DNA of 64,000 nt from Fratercula arctica (taxonomy: Eukaryota; Chordata; Aves; Charadriiformes; Alcidae). This document shows positions 1 to 11,590 of the stretch, piece by piece. Position numbers and translations under genes: made by a program. Under the pieces are notes generated by a model. It searched no databases, was not told the DNA's origin, and worked only from the letters and a program-made list of their open reading frames with translations. Location: NCBI GenBank assembly GCA_947846985.1, contig CANTUZ010000002.1:132459889-132523888 (forward strand), written 5' to 3'. Numbering within the stretch: position 1 is the first letter of the stretch; each line of letters begins with the position of its first letter.

Positions 1-1084
1 ATATGCCATGTAAGCTGAGGGTGGCTAAAGTACCATGTAGCTGAAATGTAGTTAGCATATTTTCTAAGTAAAATTTGGACTGAAGAAGGAAATATTTCAT
101 ATGTAAAATCTAGCTAACATGAATATCCATGTTTCTATCATTCTTCATATTCCAACAGAGGGAATACATGAAACATGGGCAAATTTGTGTTTGTTCAGTG
201 CTTCACCAACATAGGTTGGTGAAAATCATAAACATAATGTATGCTCATTCCAGCCAGCCTAATATTCTTCTGAGCCTTTGTGGAGATGCCTGCTGTAAAT
301 TTTTCTGTCCCATGAGGCCATGAGCTGAATTCATTTTGTGTTTGGTGTATTCTCACAAGCTACAAGTTGGCAGACACCAGATGGTGCTAGGGAGACAACT
401 GTCAAAAATCTGTGCAAACTTAAGTCAAACAGGAGTTAATAGCGTCTGAGGTTGTGCTGTTGAGTAGGCGTGTGCTGTTCGGTAGGCGGATCTTCCTTTT
501 GTCATAAAAATTAATATCCTTGCAAGTATGTCTTATCAGGCTGTTTCTGTCTCTTCAATGCAACTCGAATGATTCCATATTCAATTTCCCATTATTATTT
601 AGCTAGGTAAGCAAAAATATGTCGAAAAGTAAGTAGATGTATCACTCCTGTTCATTAGTTAACTGTTTCCTTCACATCTTTGCATTTTAAGCTTTAGCTA
701 AGTGAGGTAGGATAAGCAAGTTGCTCTTGTGTAGGCTACGTACGGCATGTATGACAACATATACACGTAGCAGTTGTTCTTAAAATTTTCTCACAAAATT
801 TCTATCAATTCCTGCTACCAATTATATGAAAAGATTGATACTTCTTTTGAGAAAAAAATAAAGAAGAAAAAGGAAGGCCTGCTGCACTGGATATCTTGCT
901 TTTCATAAGATTACTTTGAAAATGTTGAATCTGCAGCACTTACACTCTGGAATTTTGGGCATCTTACATGAATCAGAAGAGGTTTCTCAGTAGCCTGCAT
1001 CATAATAGCTGTGCGTTATATGCTGTCTAATTGTGGGGTACACTCATTTCAATGAAAATGTTTCATTAGGCAGAGGCCATGGGT
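1..1084. other. AT-rich non-coding stretch
   Basis: I see no gene, RNA gene or recognisable repeat here. The longest open frame (129-323, plus) has no family resemblance and no regular pattern, and I regard it as chance. Confidence 0.6.
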
Positions 1085-1157
1085 GGGAAATTAGCTCACG
1101 TGGTAGAGCACTCTCTCAGCATGTGAGAGACAGCGGGATCGATGCCCACATTCTCCA
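1085..1157 (+). pseudogene. tRNA-Ala(AGC)-like pseudogene, head of a tRNA/CR1 chimera
   Basis: The sequence folds as a tRNA. It has a 7-base acceptor arm (1085-1091 against 1150-1156) and a discriminator A at 1157. The A box at 1092-1103 reads TAGCTCACGTGG, and the B box is GGATCGATGCC. The seven-base anticodon loop TCAGCAT gives anticodon AGC. The whole resembles the vertebrate tRNA-Ala(AGC) type whose T arm reads GGATCGATGCCC. Decay is visible: an A-C mismatch in the acceptor stem, a T-T mismatch in the anticodon stem, a C-A mismatch in the T stem, and C in place of the nearly universal U33. It is therefore unlikely to be a working tRNA. CR1 3' sequence begins within about 8 bases of the tRNA 3' end, which indicates a retroposed chimera or a tRNA-headed SINE rather than a decayed local tRNA gene. 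Both polymerase III boxes still look usable. Confidence 0.8.
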
Positions 1158-1164
1158 ATGCTTT

Positions 1165-1360
1165 TGGTGAGACACTAGAACAGGTTGCCCAGAGAAACTG
1201 TGGATGCCCGATCCCTGGACATGTCCAAGACCAGGCTGGATGGGGCTTTGAGCAACCTGGTGTAGTGAAAGGTGCCCTTGCCCGTGGCATGGGGGTTGGA
1301 ACTAGATGATCTTTAAGGTTCCTTCCAACCAAAACCATTCTGTGATTCTATGATTCTATA
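1165..1360 (+). mobile_element. CR1 LINE 3' end joined to the tRNA-like head
   Basis: This matches the last ~195 bases of the CR1 seen in fuller form at 13337-13873: the segment encoding the ORF2 C-terminus (GTGAGACACT...AACAGGTTGCCCAGAG), the TTGGAACTAGATGA block, the TTAAGGTTCCTTCCAACC block, then the terminal ATTCTATG-type repeats. CR1 reverse transcriptase recognises this 3' end (established for CR1 and CR1-tailed SINEs). With the tRNA-like sequence at 1085-1157 it forms a 276-bp unit with a Pol III promoter at one end and a LINE 3' end at the other, the classic layout of a LINE-dependent SINE. It could instead be one template-switch event during CR1 insertion. Confidence 0.88.
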
Positions 1361-2520
1361 ATATCATTTCTTGTAAAGCCATAATCTACCTGAAATAAAC
1401 ATATCCTGAAAAGTAACTGAAGCTTGCTGGACAAGTGTTTTTTTTATAAATGCTATGCCATGTCATACAGGCTATCAGATTTACTTCCTTCTGTTGAGGA
1501 TATGAATCTTTCCACCCAATGCCATATGCATCCATTTGTACCAGAGGACTTTTTGCCTGTAGTATATGATTACATTCGAAACTGGATTTGGTAGTTCTTC
1601 TAGACTCCTCATTGCGATTTGGGTTTTCTGATACTAGAAACAGCTATAACCTCATCTGATAGTAAAATAATATTTTCTGGCTAAACATGTAAGGGAGCTG
1701 GGGAAGGATGAAATCAGCTGGGTAGTTTTTGTTGCGTTCCTTGTTTTTTCTTCAAGTGTATGTCTTCTCTGAAAACTTGTGCATGAGAAGAGAACGTTTT
1801 TATGGAGAGAAGCTTTCATAAGATGAAGTCAGCATTCTTGTATCTCTTTGTTAGTTCTCCTGCTTGCTATCCAGGATCTTGTATGATTCTAGAAAAGCAG
1901 TTATCAGGGAAATTTATGATGTAGATGTTGGTTCTAGTATAATCAAAAATTATATTTATTATATCTATCACCTATTGCCAGAACAGTAGTTTCTGTATAC
2001 CAAGAAAGTCCAAGTAATGTGAGCTATTTTGGGGTCCTCATATCACAGAGAGTGGATTAAGTAATACTGTAACATTTTTTACCTGGTTGCAGCCCATGAA
2101 CCATCTTTATTTAAGGCGATACATCTAAATTTAATTACATTACATGTGGAATGTCTGTCAGTGTTGGGAATGACAGTAGGTATCCATACATTCTAGACCT
2201 CAGGGAGCTGATATCTCAGCATATGGGCTTAATTTAAACAGACACTCAAGTAACTGTGTTTTACATTTACAAACAGCCAGTACCTGAGAACAGTCTCCTG
2301 TACAGGGAATCCTTGTAAATGTGACAGGAAGCTGTACTGTACAAGTCATCTTTGTTTCGCTCTATTAAAAAGTCAGCACTTTCTAATGGAAGCCACATGG
2401 TGCTATGGTTGTTTTTGTTATCTTAAGCACAGAAAAGAACTTCAATATGTGCTGACAAATGAGAACTCTTTATGCTAGTATATGACAACCACAAGAAGAC
2501 TGTGTCTTTAAGAAAATTGA
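1361..2520. other. AT-rich non-coding stretch
   Basis: No gene or repeat family is recognised in this interval. Confidence 0.55.
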
Positions 2521-3628
2521 ATGATATAGAATCATTGAATAATAGGATTATAGGAAAATCAACTTGGAAGGGATGTCAGAGGTCTCTGGTCCAACCTGCT
2601 TCTCAAAACAGGCTGAGATATGAGGTCAGAATAACTTGTGCAGGGCTTTACTTGGCCTAATACCACCTCTTCCAGTGTGTGACTCTCCTCATGAAGATTC
2701 TCCATTCTAAAGCTGCCTTGTTCCAAGTAATGTCTGTTGCCTTGCATCCTCTCACCATGCACTATTGCAAAGAGCCTGACTCCATCTTAATAACCTCCCT
2801 GTAGTTACTGGCAGGCTGCAGAGAAGTACCTCCAAAACCATCTCTTCTCCAGCCATAACAAGCCTGGGTCTATCACCCTCTTCTCACAGGGCAAGAGCTC
2901 CAGGTCCCTGACAGTGGACTGCCAATGAACTCATTCCAGTTTATCTTTGGGGTTTTTTTCTGCTGGGGAACCCAGAACTAGACACAGATGTGATCTCATG
3001 AGTGCCGAATAAAGGGGAATAATAATTTCCCTGAGTCTTCTACCTGTGCTCCTGCTAATACAGCCCAGAATGCTGTTGGCCTTTTTTGCTAGCTGGGCAC
3101 AGTTCTGGCTCATGTTCAACTTGCCAAAAGCTGCAGGTCATTTCCAGCAGAGCTGCTCCTCAAGCAACCCATCCCCAGCCTCAGTGCAAGGGGTTGATTC
3201 TTCCTTACTAGGTGTAGGACTTGGCCTTTGTCCTTCTAGAATATCTTAAGGTTCATGTCTGTCCATTCCTTCAGCATGTTCAGATCCCACTGAATAACAG
3301 CCCTGCTCTCAACTCTTGTTGTCTTGTCCCTCCGGTTTGGTGTCTAGAAACTTGATGAGAGTGCACTCCATTGCCTTCTCTGGGTTGTTGATTAAGATAT
3401 TAAAGAGGAGAGGTCCCAGTGCAGACTCCTGTGGTATTACAGTGGTTACTGGCCTCCAGTTAAAGGATGACCCAATAACCACTACCTTATTAGCCCAAAA
3501 ATTCAACCAGTTTTTATCTATCTAGCTGTACATCTATCCGGACCATAATGACTTAACTCAGATATTGTGGGAGGCAGTGTTGAAAGCATTGCTAAAGCTG
3601 AGGCAAATTACATCCTTGGTAGTACACA
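2521..3628 (-). mobile_element. old CR1 LINE copy, 5'-truncated
   Basis: Read on the minus strand, this runs from the CR1 reverse transcriptase palm (region equivalent to the lysine-alanine-phenylalanine-aspartate motif, around 3590-3628) through the C-terminal part of ORF2 to the 3' untranslated end at about 2521. Recognisable blocks on the plus strand include GGAACCCAGAACTAGACACA (2965-2984), the GATGAGAGTGCACTCCATT block (from 3354) and the TTGGAAGGGATGTCAGAGG block (from 2563). Every frame is broken by stops and indels, and the terminal tail repeat is degraded to ATAGAATCATTGAATAATAGG. It is clearly older than the copies at 46962 and 62337. The 5' limit is uncertain, because beyond 3628 the similarity to CR1 fades. 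Confidence 0.88.
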
Positions 3629-5817
3629 AGGATTGCTTAAGGGACTTGCAAAACCTCTTTGATGCACTTTTCATCACAACTATGACAATAGAAACAATTT
3701 TCAGGCAAAGATTTAGACTGTGGCAGTTCGCAGTTTGTTATTTAAAATGGATACTGAAGAGTAAAGGTGAATGTGGAAGAGTTCTAAAGGAGATAAGCAT
3801 GCAGGATAAATAACTGAAGGAAAAAGACCTTAGTGCCTGAAAGACATAAATAATTTAAATACTTATGGAATCTTTTGAATTCATACTGGTGGGATTCATC
3901 TCTAAATTCACCTCTGAATTTGTGAGTCTACCTGTAGTTACCAACATATGGGGAATGTGCTTGTGCTCCCATGAAGAGACAAAATGTTTAATGGAAATTA
4001 GAATGATTTTTCTCATTCTTAAGTAGACACTTATGTCAGCTGAATAGCTAGATGTTCAGAACATTTCAGTTCAGTTTACTGACTAGGTCTCCAATGGATA
4101 TGAAGCTTAGTCATCTAATACACATGTTGGTACTTATGTGAGACGTATAAACTGAAACGCATATTAAAATACGTGATTAAAAATATTTCCTACTAAGATT
4201 AAAATACATAATTTAGGAATAGTATTTTAGTGAACTAAAATACTATTTCACTATTGAGACATTTGTCAGTGTGCTGAAAAAATTAAAGTGTGCGTTGCCA
4301 ATCAAATAATGGACACTTTATTATCTCTTCCTTATATTTTCCAGATGTTTGCTTCCTCATTCAGTTTAACAGCTTTTGAGCTTTCCATTCAATTAGATGG
4401 TGGAATATGCAACACACCAATACCAAAGTGGACGACACTTGCCCGGATGTTTCAGCATTGATAAAATGCTAAACAGTATTGATTTGTTACATTTTAAAAG
4501 GTTTCAGGAATTATATTTGCCCAAAAGATTTTATTAGAGTCAACTAATTTTCAGTGTTAATCACACAATAATTAAAGATCCATATGACTTCTGGGCATGA
4601 TCTGTTAGCTTATAATTCCTGTAAAAAATGGTGGTTGCCCCAGCCACATTAGAAAGATGAAGGATTACATGAATCAAAGATTCATAAACCTAGTTATAGA
4701 GTGTCATCAGAAAATTAAGGACAGAATAAAAGATTATCTGTGATGGTTCAGAAGAAAAAGCAATGAAAGGAAGGGCAAACAGGACTATATCAAATTCATC
4801 ACTTCTAGTTATGTGATGTGGGCACATCTTTGCATCTGCTCCACCACAGTTCTGCCTACCAGAAACAAATGAGTAAAGGCTCATAATGTTTGCATAAAAG
4901 TTCTTCATTTTGTGTATGTGCTCACCAAAGGGTTCTTCAGAGTTATGTTGCCTTTGTTGTTTTTCTATTTTATTTTTTATTTAAACACAGTAGTACTTTT
5001 GTTAGAATCTTATTGCTGATTGCTTTACTGAACTAAATACTGGACCATTACACAGAAAATAAAATACAAAACATATTATATAAAATACATAGTTTTTTTT
5101 CTGAGCATTTTTATTTGTATTACGTGGTTATGAGCAGCAAATAATGGTTACCCTACCCACAATTTGGATCCAGTTTCTGAAATTGTGTCTGTATGTGTGT
5201 GTAAAATGTGCATGTATTTACAAAGCTGTAGCTTTATAAGTAAGATAACTCTTACTTTATTTAGACCCATTTATTTTCAGAATCACAACTGTACCTGATA
5301 AACTCCAAATGTCCTAAAATAATTTGGATATTTTCCCACAGTTTGTTTACTACTTTAGTTCTGTCTTATAAAGATGACAGACACTCCTAAAACCAGATTT
5401 TTTCATTTTTATAGTAAACATTTGGAAGGTTAACACGTGACTTCACTTGGCTACTTCTGATTGCTTATATTAAAATGAAAAAAAGAAACCAAAATACATA
5501 AAATTCCTGAATAGCCTACCCTAAACTTGGGATAAAAGTGAGTTAATTGATTAACATTTATTATAATTATTTAATATTACTGTTTATGTTATTTTTACAG
5601 TGGTTTTATCTGTAATCTTACATTGAGCTTTTATATTGTGGTTTGATCCTTTTATATAATTTTCTTATTGTAATTAATGTCATGTTCCTATACTGAGCCA
5701 TACTGTCTTTGTAAAATAAAAATTCAAAGTTGCATCTTTAAGGTGAGTGCTGAAACATTTTTGTGTAGAGAAATGACGGTATATTTAGTAGTAATCAATT
5801 TTTTCTTATTTCTAAAG
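3629..5817. other. AT-rich non-coding stretch
   Basis: No gene recognised. A run of open codons follows the CR1 (to 3813, plus) but has no domain or repeat pattern. The rest is AT-rich with scattered homopolymers. Confidence 0.5.
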
Positions 5818-5997
5818 TACAAGTGTTATATGAAGATAACATGATTTGCCTTGAAAACGTAGAATATGAACAAAACCTAATGATCATAAATGAGGAGCTG
5901 AACTAAGAAAGAGAACCTATCAAGTTTAAAGTACAAATTGGACAGTGGAGAACTGAAATTAATGAAAACATGTAATGCTATTAACAAGAAAAATAAG
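5818..5997 (+). pseudogene. exon-like relic encoding coiled coil (E1)
   Basis: A 180-base segment lies between a good acceptor (pyrimidine-rich tract ending TTCTAAAG) and a strong donor (AAG|GTATGT at 5998). Reading from 5820, after two carried-over bases, it gives about 58 codons of acidic/amidic helical protein, for example YEDNMICLENVEYEQNL and, later, IGQWRTEINEN. Leu and Ile recur at 3-4 residue spacing (Leu20, Ile23, Leu27, then Ile34 and Val38), as in coiled coils. Four in-frame TAA codons (5904, 5973, 5982, 5994) break the frame, so it is not coding as it stands. The reading frame leaves one base at the donor, which fits the two-base starts of the exon-like segments at 8512 and 34542. 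The flanking splice signals argue against a processed retrocopy. A chance match in A-rich DNA cannot be excluded, but the length and non-random composition make it less likely. No family is recognised. Confidence 0.45.
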
Positions 5998-6596
5998 GTA
6001 TGTAAAATGTATTTTGCTTAAAAGATATTCTCTAACTGTGGTTTATTGACTGTGCACATACAAACTTATCCAAACCTCATTCTTCTTTTAAGGTAGTCAC
6101 TCTTTCAAGCAAAAATTTGCCATCTAAGTTTTGTTGTTTTTTCTTTATTCATTAATTCCAGCCAGGAGTATTTCTTATTTATTTGAGAATGTGATGACTG
6201 TTTATCAGAATAGTTTTTATCAACATACGTGGGTATCCTAGATTCGTCAACTCTTTTTACCAAGGGCTCTATCTTTTTTGAGTTGTATACATTCACTGAC
6301 AAACCTCTTCATTGCCCTTGAGTTTCACAGAATATGTGCATTGAAGTCTTAATAGCTGCTATGTATCTATTTTCAAAAGCCTTCAAATAGCACAGTCTTC
6401 TGATAGAGGTTATCAGATTTGTTTCAGTGGCATTTGGGCCTAACTGGGCAAAGAAATAGAAATTCTATAATTAACATTATATCTGAGTATGTGCTGCATT
6501 GTTTTCTAATAATGCTTAAATGTCTACTGTATCTTTTTCCCTTTTCATGAGAGAAAAGGGGGTGAAATACCAACTCCATTATCCAAAGATGGGATT
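5998..6596. other. AT-rich non-coding stretch
   Basis: Nothing recognised between the exon-like segment and the CR1 scrap. Confidence 0.5.
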
Positions 6597-6710
6597 AGCC
6601 AATTAGGCATACACAAATCTGTGCAAACAGATGAGATGCATCTGTGGGTGCCGATGGAGCTGGCTGATGTCATTGCAAGGCTGTTGTCTAACCTCTTCAA
6701 AAGGTCATGA
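6597..6710 (+). mobile_element. CR1 ORF2 internal fragment
   Basis: The translation from 6597 matches the start of the CR1 reverse transcriptase domain. The readable stretch MHLWVPMELADVIARLL aligns with the MHPRVL.ELA.VIA.PLS region encoded by the minus-strand CR1 near 63840, and the preceding HKS block also aligns. The frame stays open for 37 codons and then stops at TGA (6708). Neither the upstream endonuclease nor any downstream part of CR1 is recognisable on either side, so this is an isolated internal island of a very old copy whose flanks have been deleted or have diverged. Confidence 0.72.
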
Positions 6711-8407
6711 ATTTTGGAGGACATTCCTGGAAAAGACTTTTACATCTTCTAGCTTTAGCTGGAGTCACTCTGCTCCTCAGTAATTTATCCAGAGGTCTAC
6801 ACACCTGCTCAAAGGCAGGCACAAGTCAATACGTTGAAAGCCTTTTCATAATTCTGTATACATTCTCATTCCATCATACCTGTCAGTCTACACATTCTCT
6901 CTGCCACAGAAGACAGTAGGGATACTATTTACAGACAGTAAAGCGTATTACCAGTTAAATAGTACTAAAAGCAGAAACACATCTTTCTGTTTCTTTGACA
7001 TATCCCAAACCTATTGTGCATCCCATTGCAAACGAGACAAGGTTGGCTAGTGCTGCACATCCTGACTCCACATACCACATCTACCACTCACACATGATAT
7101 GGTGAATTATAGCTTAACCATACCAACTACTGTCCACCGACAGCTTTTCCTCCAGTTCCATTTGCTGCTTCCTCATAAGGACTCCATTCTAGAAAAAGAT
7201 ACAACAGTAACAATTATTTCTTTCTCTTTCTCAACAAGAAAAACCTGTTCACCCAGATACTCACTGTGCCTTCATGATCAGGCTCACCTCCTGCTACAGC
7301 AATTTCCAAGACTGAAGTTTGCCCTTCCATAGGTCCTGACATACTGGCTACCTCTCCAGAAACTTCGTCATTCCTTCCACCAACCTGGTGGAAGTGTCCC
7401 CCTCCACAGATTGTGGGTAAAAAGAGACAGGCCATGGCCATAGCTCCCACCCCAATCAACCCCTTCACCTGCATGTAGGTTCTAGGCAGCATAATCTAAG
7501 TTTGTAGTTAGCTCTGCTTTGAAAAGGCAGTTGGACAAGGTGAATTTCAGAAGTCCCTTTTTCTCTATAAACTGATCATTCTTCACCTGTAGGGAACTAC
7601 CCCTCATAGTAGTGCCTTGAGTGTTCTTCAGGACTATCTGTCTCCATGCCAGCAATCTGCTCCTCTGCCTCCTGGGTATGCCAGTGTGAATGAATGGTAA
7701 CCTTTTGCTTTAGCTCTAAAAATCTCTCTGGAAGCCAACTCTTCAGCCAGCTCTTCCTCCTAGAATTTCTCTTCCTTCTATAGAAAGAGGTGTGCCTCCT
7801 ATTCATTAGCCCCAGACTGCACCTCAGGCTTAGCTGTGTGTTTCGAAGGATGGAGTATGCCATAAAGATGGTCTTGGCAATCTGTGAGACATACTGGCTG
7901 TGCAGGCAACATCACCAAATTTTTATGATGTCAAAAGCCAACTTAATTACAAAGTGAATCTAGTAGTGACTAGAGATCTAAGACTGCTCTAAAGCAGCAG
8001 CTAAAGCATGTGAGAAGCCAATTCAGAAGAAATAGAAATTTTCTCCTATAAAGAACAGGGGAAAAGATAAGAGGGATAACGGTTGGAAATTTTGGTATCT
8101 AGTGTCATTTGAAATCAGATTGGGCACGGTGCCTTTAGGGTTTGTCCTTGAAGCACATTTTGAGAAGACAGAAATGTTTGTGGATGGGAGTGTAGACTGC
8201 CTCAGTTTTTGTACCCTTTGTCTACAGCATTGCTTCTGCTGATGTGATAGCTCAGTCAAGAGTGAGACCACATGGCGTTACGGACATTGAAATTGCACTG
8301 ATGTCTGAAATAGATCAGGTTACTGCAGAGACTGCCTGAACTTTGAACAGAAAGCATGAGTACTTCCCTCTCCATTGCCATTGCCTCACTGCACTACTTC
8401 GAACAAA
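6711..8407. other. unique non-coding stretch with pyrimidine-rich blocks
   Basis: No gene recognised. Open frames up to 92 codons (7214-7492 and 7597-7863, minus) have no domain, hydrophobic pattern or splice context. A short block at 7527-7563 (GCAGTTGGACAAGGTGAATT) vaguely resembles a CR1 3' end, but it is too weak to annotate. Confidence 0.5.
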
Positions 8408-8485
8408 TCTGTCTATTTCTCATCTGGAAAATGGGCAATAATAAAACCAATTTGCCTTACATGGCAACTGTTAAGATTAATTAGT
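8408..8485 (-). repeat. MIR-like CORE-SINE relic
   Basis: The plus strand reads TCTGTCTATTTCTCATCTGG followed by AAAATGGGCAATAATAAAACC and, later, TTAAGATTAATTAGTTAATG. This is the order of blocks at the 3' side of MIR elements read in reverse (TTTCCTCATCTGTAAAATGG, then ATAATA, then GAGGATTAAATGAG). MIR-type SINEs are ancient in amniotes and survive as short relics in birds. Identification is from memory of the consensus, not from an alignment. Confidence 0.55.
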
Positions 8486-8511
8486 TAATGCTGTGGAGCT
8501 CATTTCTGCAG

Positions 8512-8612
8512 AGGCTTCCTGTGGCTCACAACAGAGGCATATAGAAACAAAGAAAGAAATTGCATGTTTAAACCAGACAGTTTCCTTGTTCAGAGAGATA
8601 GAAAGGATAGAC
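8512..8612 (+). other. possible exon-like segment, coiled-coil character (E2)
   Basis: The segment follows a good acceptor (CTCATTTCTGCAG at 8499-8511). It begins with two carried-over bases, matching the single base left by the exon-like segment at 5818-5997. The frame is open from 8514 to 8684, and its central part (HIETKKEIACLNQTVSLF) has Ile, Leu, Val and Phe at 3-4-3 spacing. A possible donor (GAC|GTAGAT) lies at 8613 but is weak. Chance is a real alternative, as the stretch is short. Confidence 0.25.
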
Positions 8613-8998
8613 GTAGATCGTCTGAGATTTCAGTTTCCTTTTCTTTTCCCAGTTACGTCTACATTTGGAAGACTAATGCTCTAATAATACTTGCTACTCA
8701 TTTGGAAATTTAGATGAGACATTTGGGTTTCTTAAGTAGTTTTGCATTAGACTTAAGCTATCTCATAAATAAATGATGACTTAAAAAAATCTGTCTACGT
8801 TTCATCTTATTATAGAAAGAAGGGCTATTATAGAAAGAAAAACCCCAGGGTGTTACTGTATTGGTCCTTCAATATGTATGTGATATTATCATGTGCTTTA
8901 ACCACTCCAGTCTTTAATAAATCAATTGGTTGGGCTGTTCTTTGGCCTCAGAAACATTACATTGTAGACTTTTTTACTCCTTTTCAGTTTTACATGTG

Positions 8999-9130
8999 TA
9001 TAGATATGTATATAAGTATATATGCATATAAATATTTGAATATATAAATATATACACATGTATATATGTATATACATTGTATGTCTGTACATATGTGCAT
9101 GTACAATATAGTTATAGATACCTATGTATA
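8999..9130. repeat. AT-rich TATA/CATA simple repeat
   Basis: An imperfect alternating purine-pyrimidine tract built from TATATA, CATATG and TATGTA units. It contains many short self-complementary stretches, such as TATATGCATATA near 9019. Confidence 0.8.
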
Positions 9131-11517
9131 TCAATTTTATCTTCTGAATTATTACGTCCCTAAAGCAAAATGTGTCTTCTGGACAAGTTTACACAAGCCT
9201 GCCTGGGATCCTGTGTGCTTCAGCAGCAGTAGGGTATGCTGCGCTGACTTTCCACCTGCATCAGCCAGACTGCATCTAGCTCAAATCTGCCTGAGGTGTC
9301 AACGTAGGCATATCGATAGCTCCTCTGTACTTCATTTCCTACCTGTAAAGTGAAAGGCTAGTTGAGCAGGTAAACACGTCAAAGACTATGACACAAGTAC
9401 TGAAATGCATAATAAGACTATTATGTAACTAAAACCAAGAGAATCACAAAGCTATGATGATTTCATCCCATTTTCTAAAAAAATCCAACACTTATTTAAT
9501 ATCTTCTTGGAGGGACTGATTCAGCAAAGCAATTAAGCATGAGCTTAACTTCAAGTCAATAGTATTTAACCATTTGCCTACAACTAATTACATGCTTAAA
9601 TGGTTTGCTGAATTTGTAATTTAATATAGATGCATGTGAAGTGTGGGATGTTAGCATTGTTTTTTTTTTTCAAAATGCAACTTAAAGAAGAGATTGTTTG
9701 ACCTCTTTGTTTCGAATTGTTTTCTTCACATTAAGATTTTGCAACTGAGATCCAACAACCTAATACAAAATAACAATTGTTCTTCTTATTTAAAAATCAG
9801 ATGATAGCTATCAAATATTTTTCACATCCTTTCCTGAAACATTGTTTTACATCTTGTATAGTTTACTTCTGTTTATATTTTCTTACGTTCAGAGTAAATG
9901 TTTCTCATAGTCATTTTATTATTTACTAAGTAACTCTTCCCTTGTTATTCCCTTGTAAACTCTCTTTTCATTGCTTTAAAAAAAGAATTCTAATAGATCC
10001 AGAATGCTCATTTCAGTGCTTTCCTATGTTGTTCACCTAAGAGTCGCTCATTATTCAGAAGAAGAGAAAACCCAATGCAGATCCTAAAAAAAGAGTTTGT
10101 TGTGAGATTACATGCACTGTAAAGTTATGAAAATGGCAGTGGTTGCATTTTTTCCAACTGTAGAAAAGTAAAAATTGAGCAAAACAGTCAACTGAAAAAG
10201 ATACAAATAGAATAGGATGGCTTTTCAGACTCACTGATGCCAGGAGTACTGCAATGAGTAGTCCATGAAAGTTACATTATTAAAATCAACCAATATTTTG
10301 AAAAGTTAGTTTTTAATGCAGTCAATTGTGTTCCTTAAAGGTATGTGGTTTTTTTCTCCTAAAACATTGTAAAATTACCTCTAGAGTTGCTTTACAACTT
10401 TTTTCCAGCTCCTGCTTTATGAGTTCTTTTCTTTTTTCCCCTCCTATTTACTGCAATCAAGTGCTTTTCCTGTAATTGCTCCCATAATTTTTCCTGATGC
10501 TGAGTCTGCAAGATGTTGCAGTAATCATTTAATCAGTAACAACACATTTTTGTATTCCTACTGCATGATTGAATTAATATAGTTTACATGTGTTAAATTT
10601 ACAGAAATCACTGACTCATCAAACAAAAATAAATATAGTAGTCTAATTAAATCTCTTCTGATTTCATGTCATATAAAAATACTCAAAATAAGGTCAGTAT
10701 TTTTCTATGTTAATTATAAATAAGCAACTGTTTCTAGCAATTACATTATAGCTAAACTTACCTCCCAGGAAAAATAATAAAGTGAGAGAAAATATCTCTA
10801 ACACTATTTACACAGATAACTTAATTTGCTGGTTCTGGGTAAATTTAGTTTGTTCTCATTGTCATTATGATATGGCTCTGATCTCTTACCAAGAGGTTTG
10901 CCAAGACCTAAAAATAGCTCAAGATCTTTTTCTAAGAGCAACACAAGATATTTAAAATTTTTTGTAAGTAATAAATCGTGAACTCCCTAGAATACTCCTG
11001 GGCCTTCTATACATTTTTATTTAACACTAACTTTGGATCTACAGAACTAGAATAATGAGCATGTTTATTTTTTGACTTCATACAGCTGGTTCACTGAGTT
11101 TCTTCTTTAGCTTAACTTCTAGTACTTTAGTTACACCAAATTTCATGGTGTTTCTTCAGTTGTTGAACATATTCCGGTACTTTGATCGCACAAGCAGTCT
11201 CTCTGTTGTTTGTTTTTAGTATTACTATTACTTTTAAAGCTTATTTTAATCATATCTTCCTATTTTAAGGCACTGAAACAGTCCACTTTTTGGCCTTTTT
11301 TTATTATTGATACGCAAGTTCTTCTGACTCAGCAGATTAAAAGCTATAGTCCCTGAAAATGTTGATTCATATTATTATTCAGATTAGTTACCTGAAAAGA
11401 TTGTGTTGGTGATTAAATATAAGATTACTCCAAATTTTATGACACAGTGACAAGTAAAATTCATGCTATATGTTTCTCTCACTGTATTTCAAAACATTTC
11501 CCAAAATAATTTGATAT
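9131..11517. other. AT-rich non-coding stretch
   Basis: No gene recognised. At 10164-10212 a segment after a TTTTTTCCAACTGTAG acceptor-like site reads KVKIEQNSQLKKIQIE and then TAG. It resembles the other exon-like pieces but is too short to call. Confidence 0.5.
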
Positions 11518-11590
11518 AGGGAAGCTGAGGTATAGACAAGAGCAGTGATTTGTTCAAGGTTACACATAAGAACAGAGTCTGAACTGTGTA
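11518..11590 (+). repeat. MIR-like CORE-SINE relic
   Basis: The blocks GGGAAGCTGAGGTATAGACA, then TTGTTCAAGGTTACACAT, then AACAGAGTCTGAACTG follow the order of the MIR core (GAAACTGAGGCACAGAGAGG, CTTGCCCAAGGTCACACAG, GGCAGAGCTGGGATT). Several mismatches are spread along the whole length, as expected for a very old insertion. Confidence 0.6.

Noticed and set aside
7527..7563. Possible CR1 3' end (GCAGTTGGACAAGGTGAATT)
   Set aside because: Only a loose match to one block, with no tail repeat or upstream CR1 sequence.
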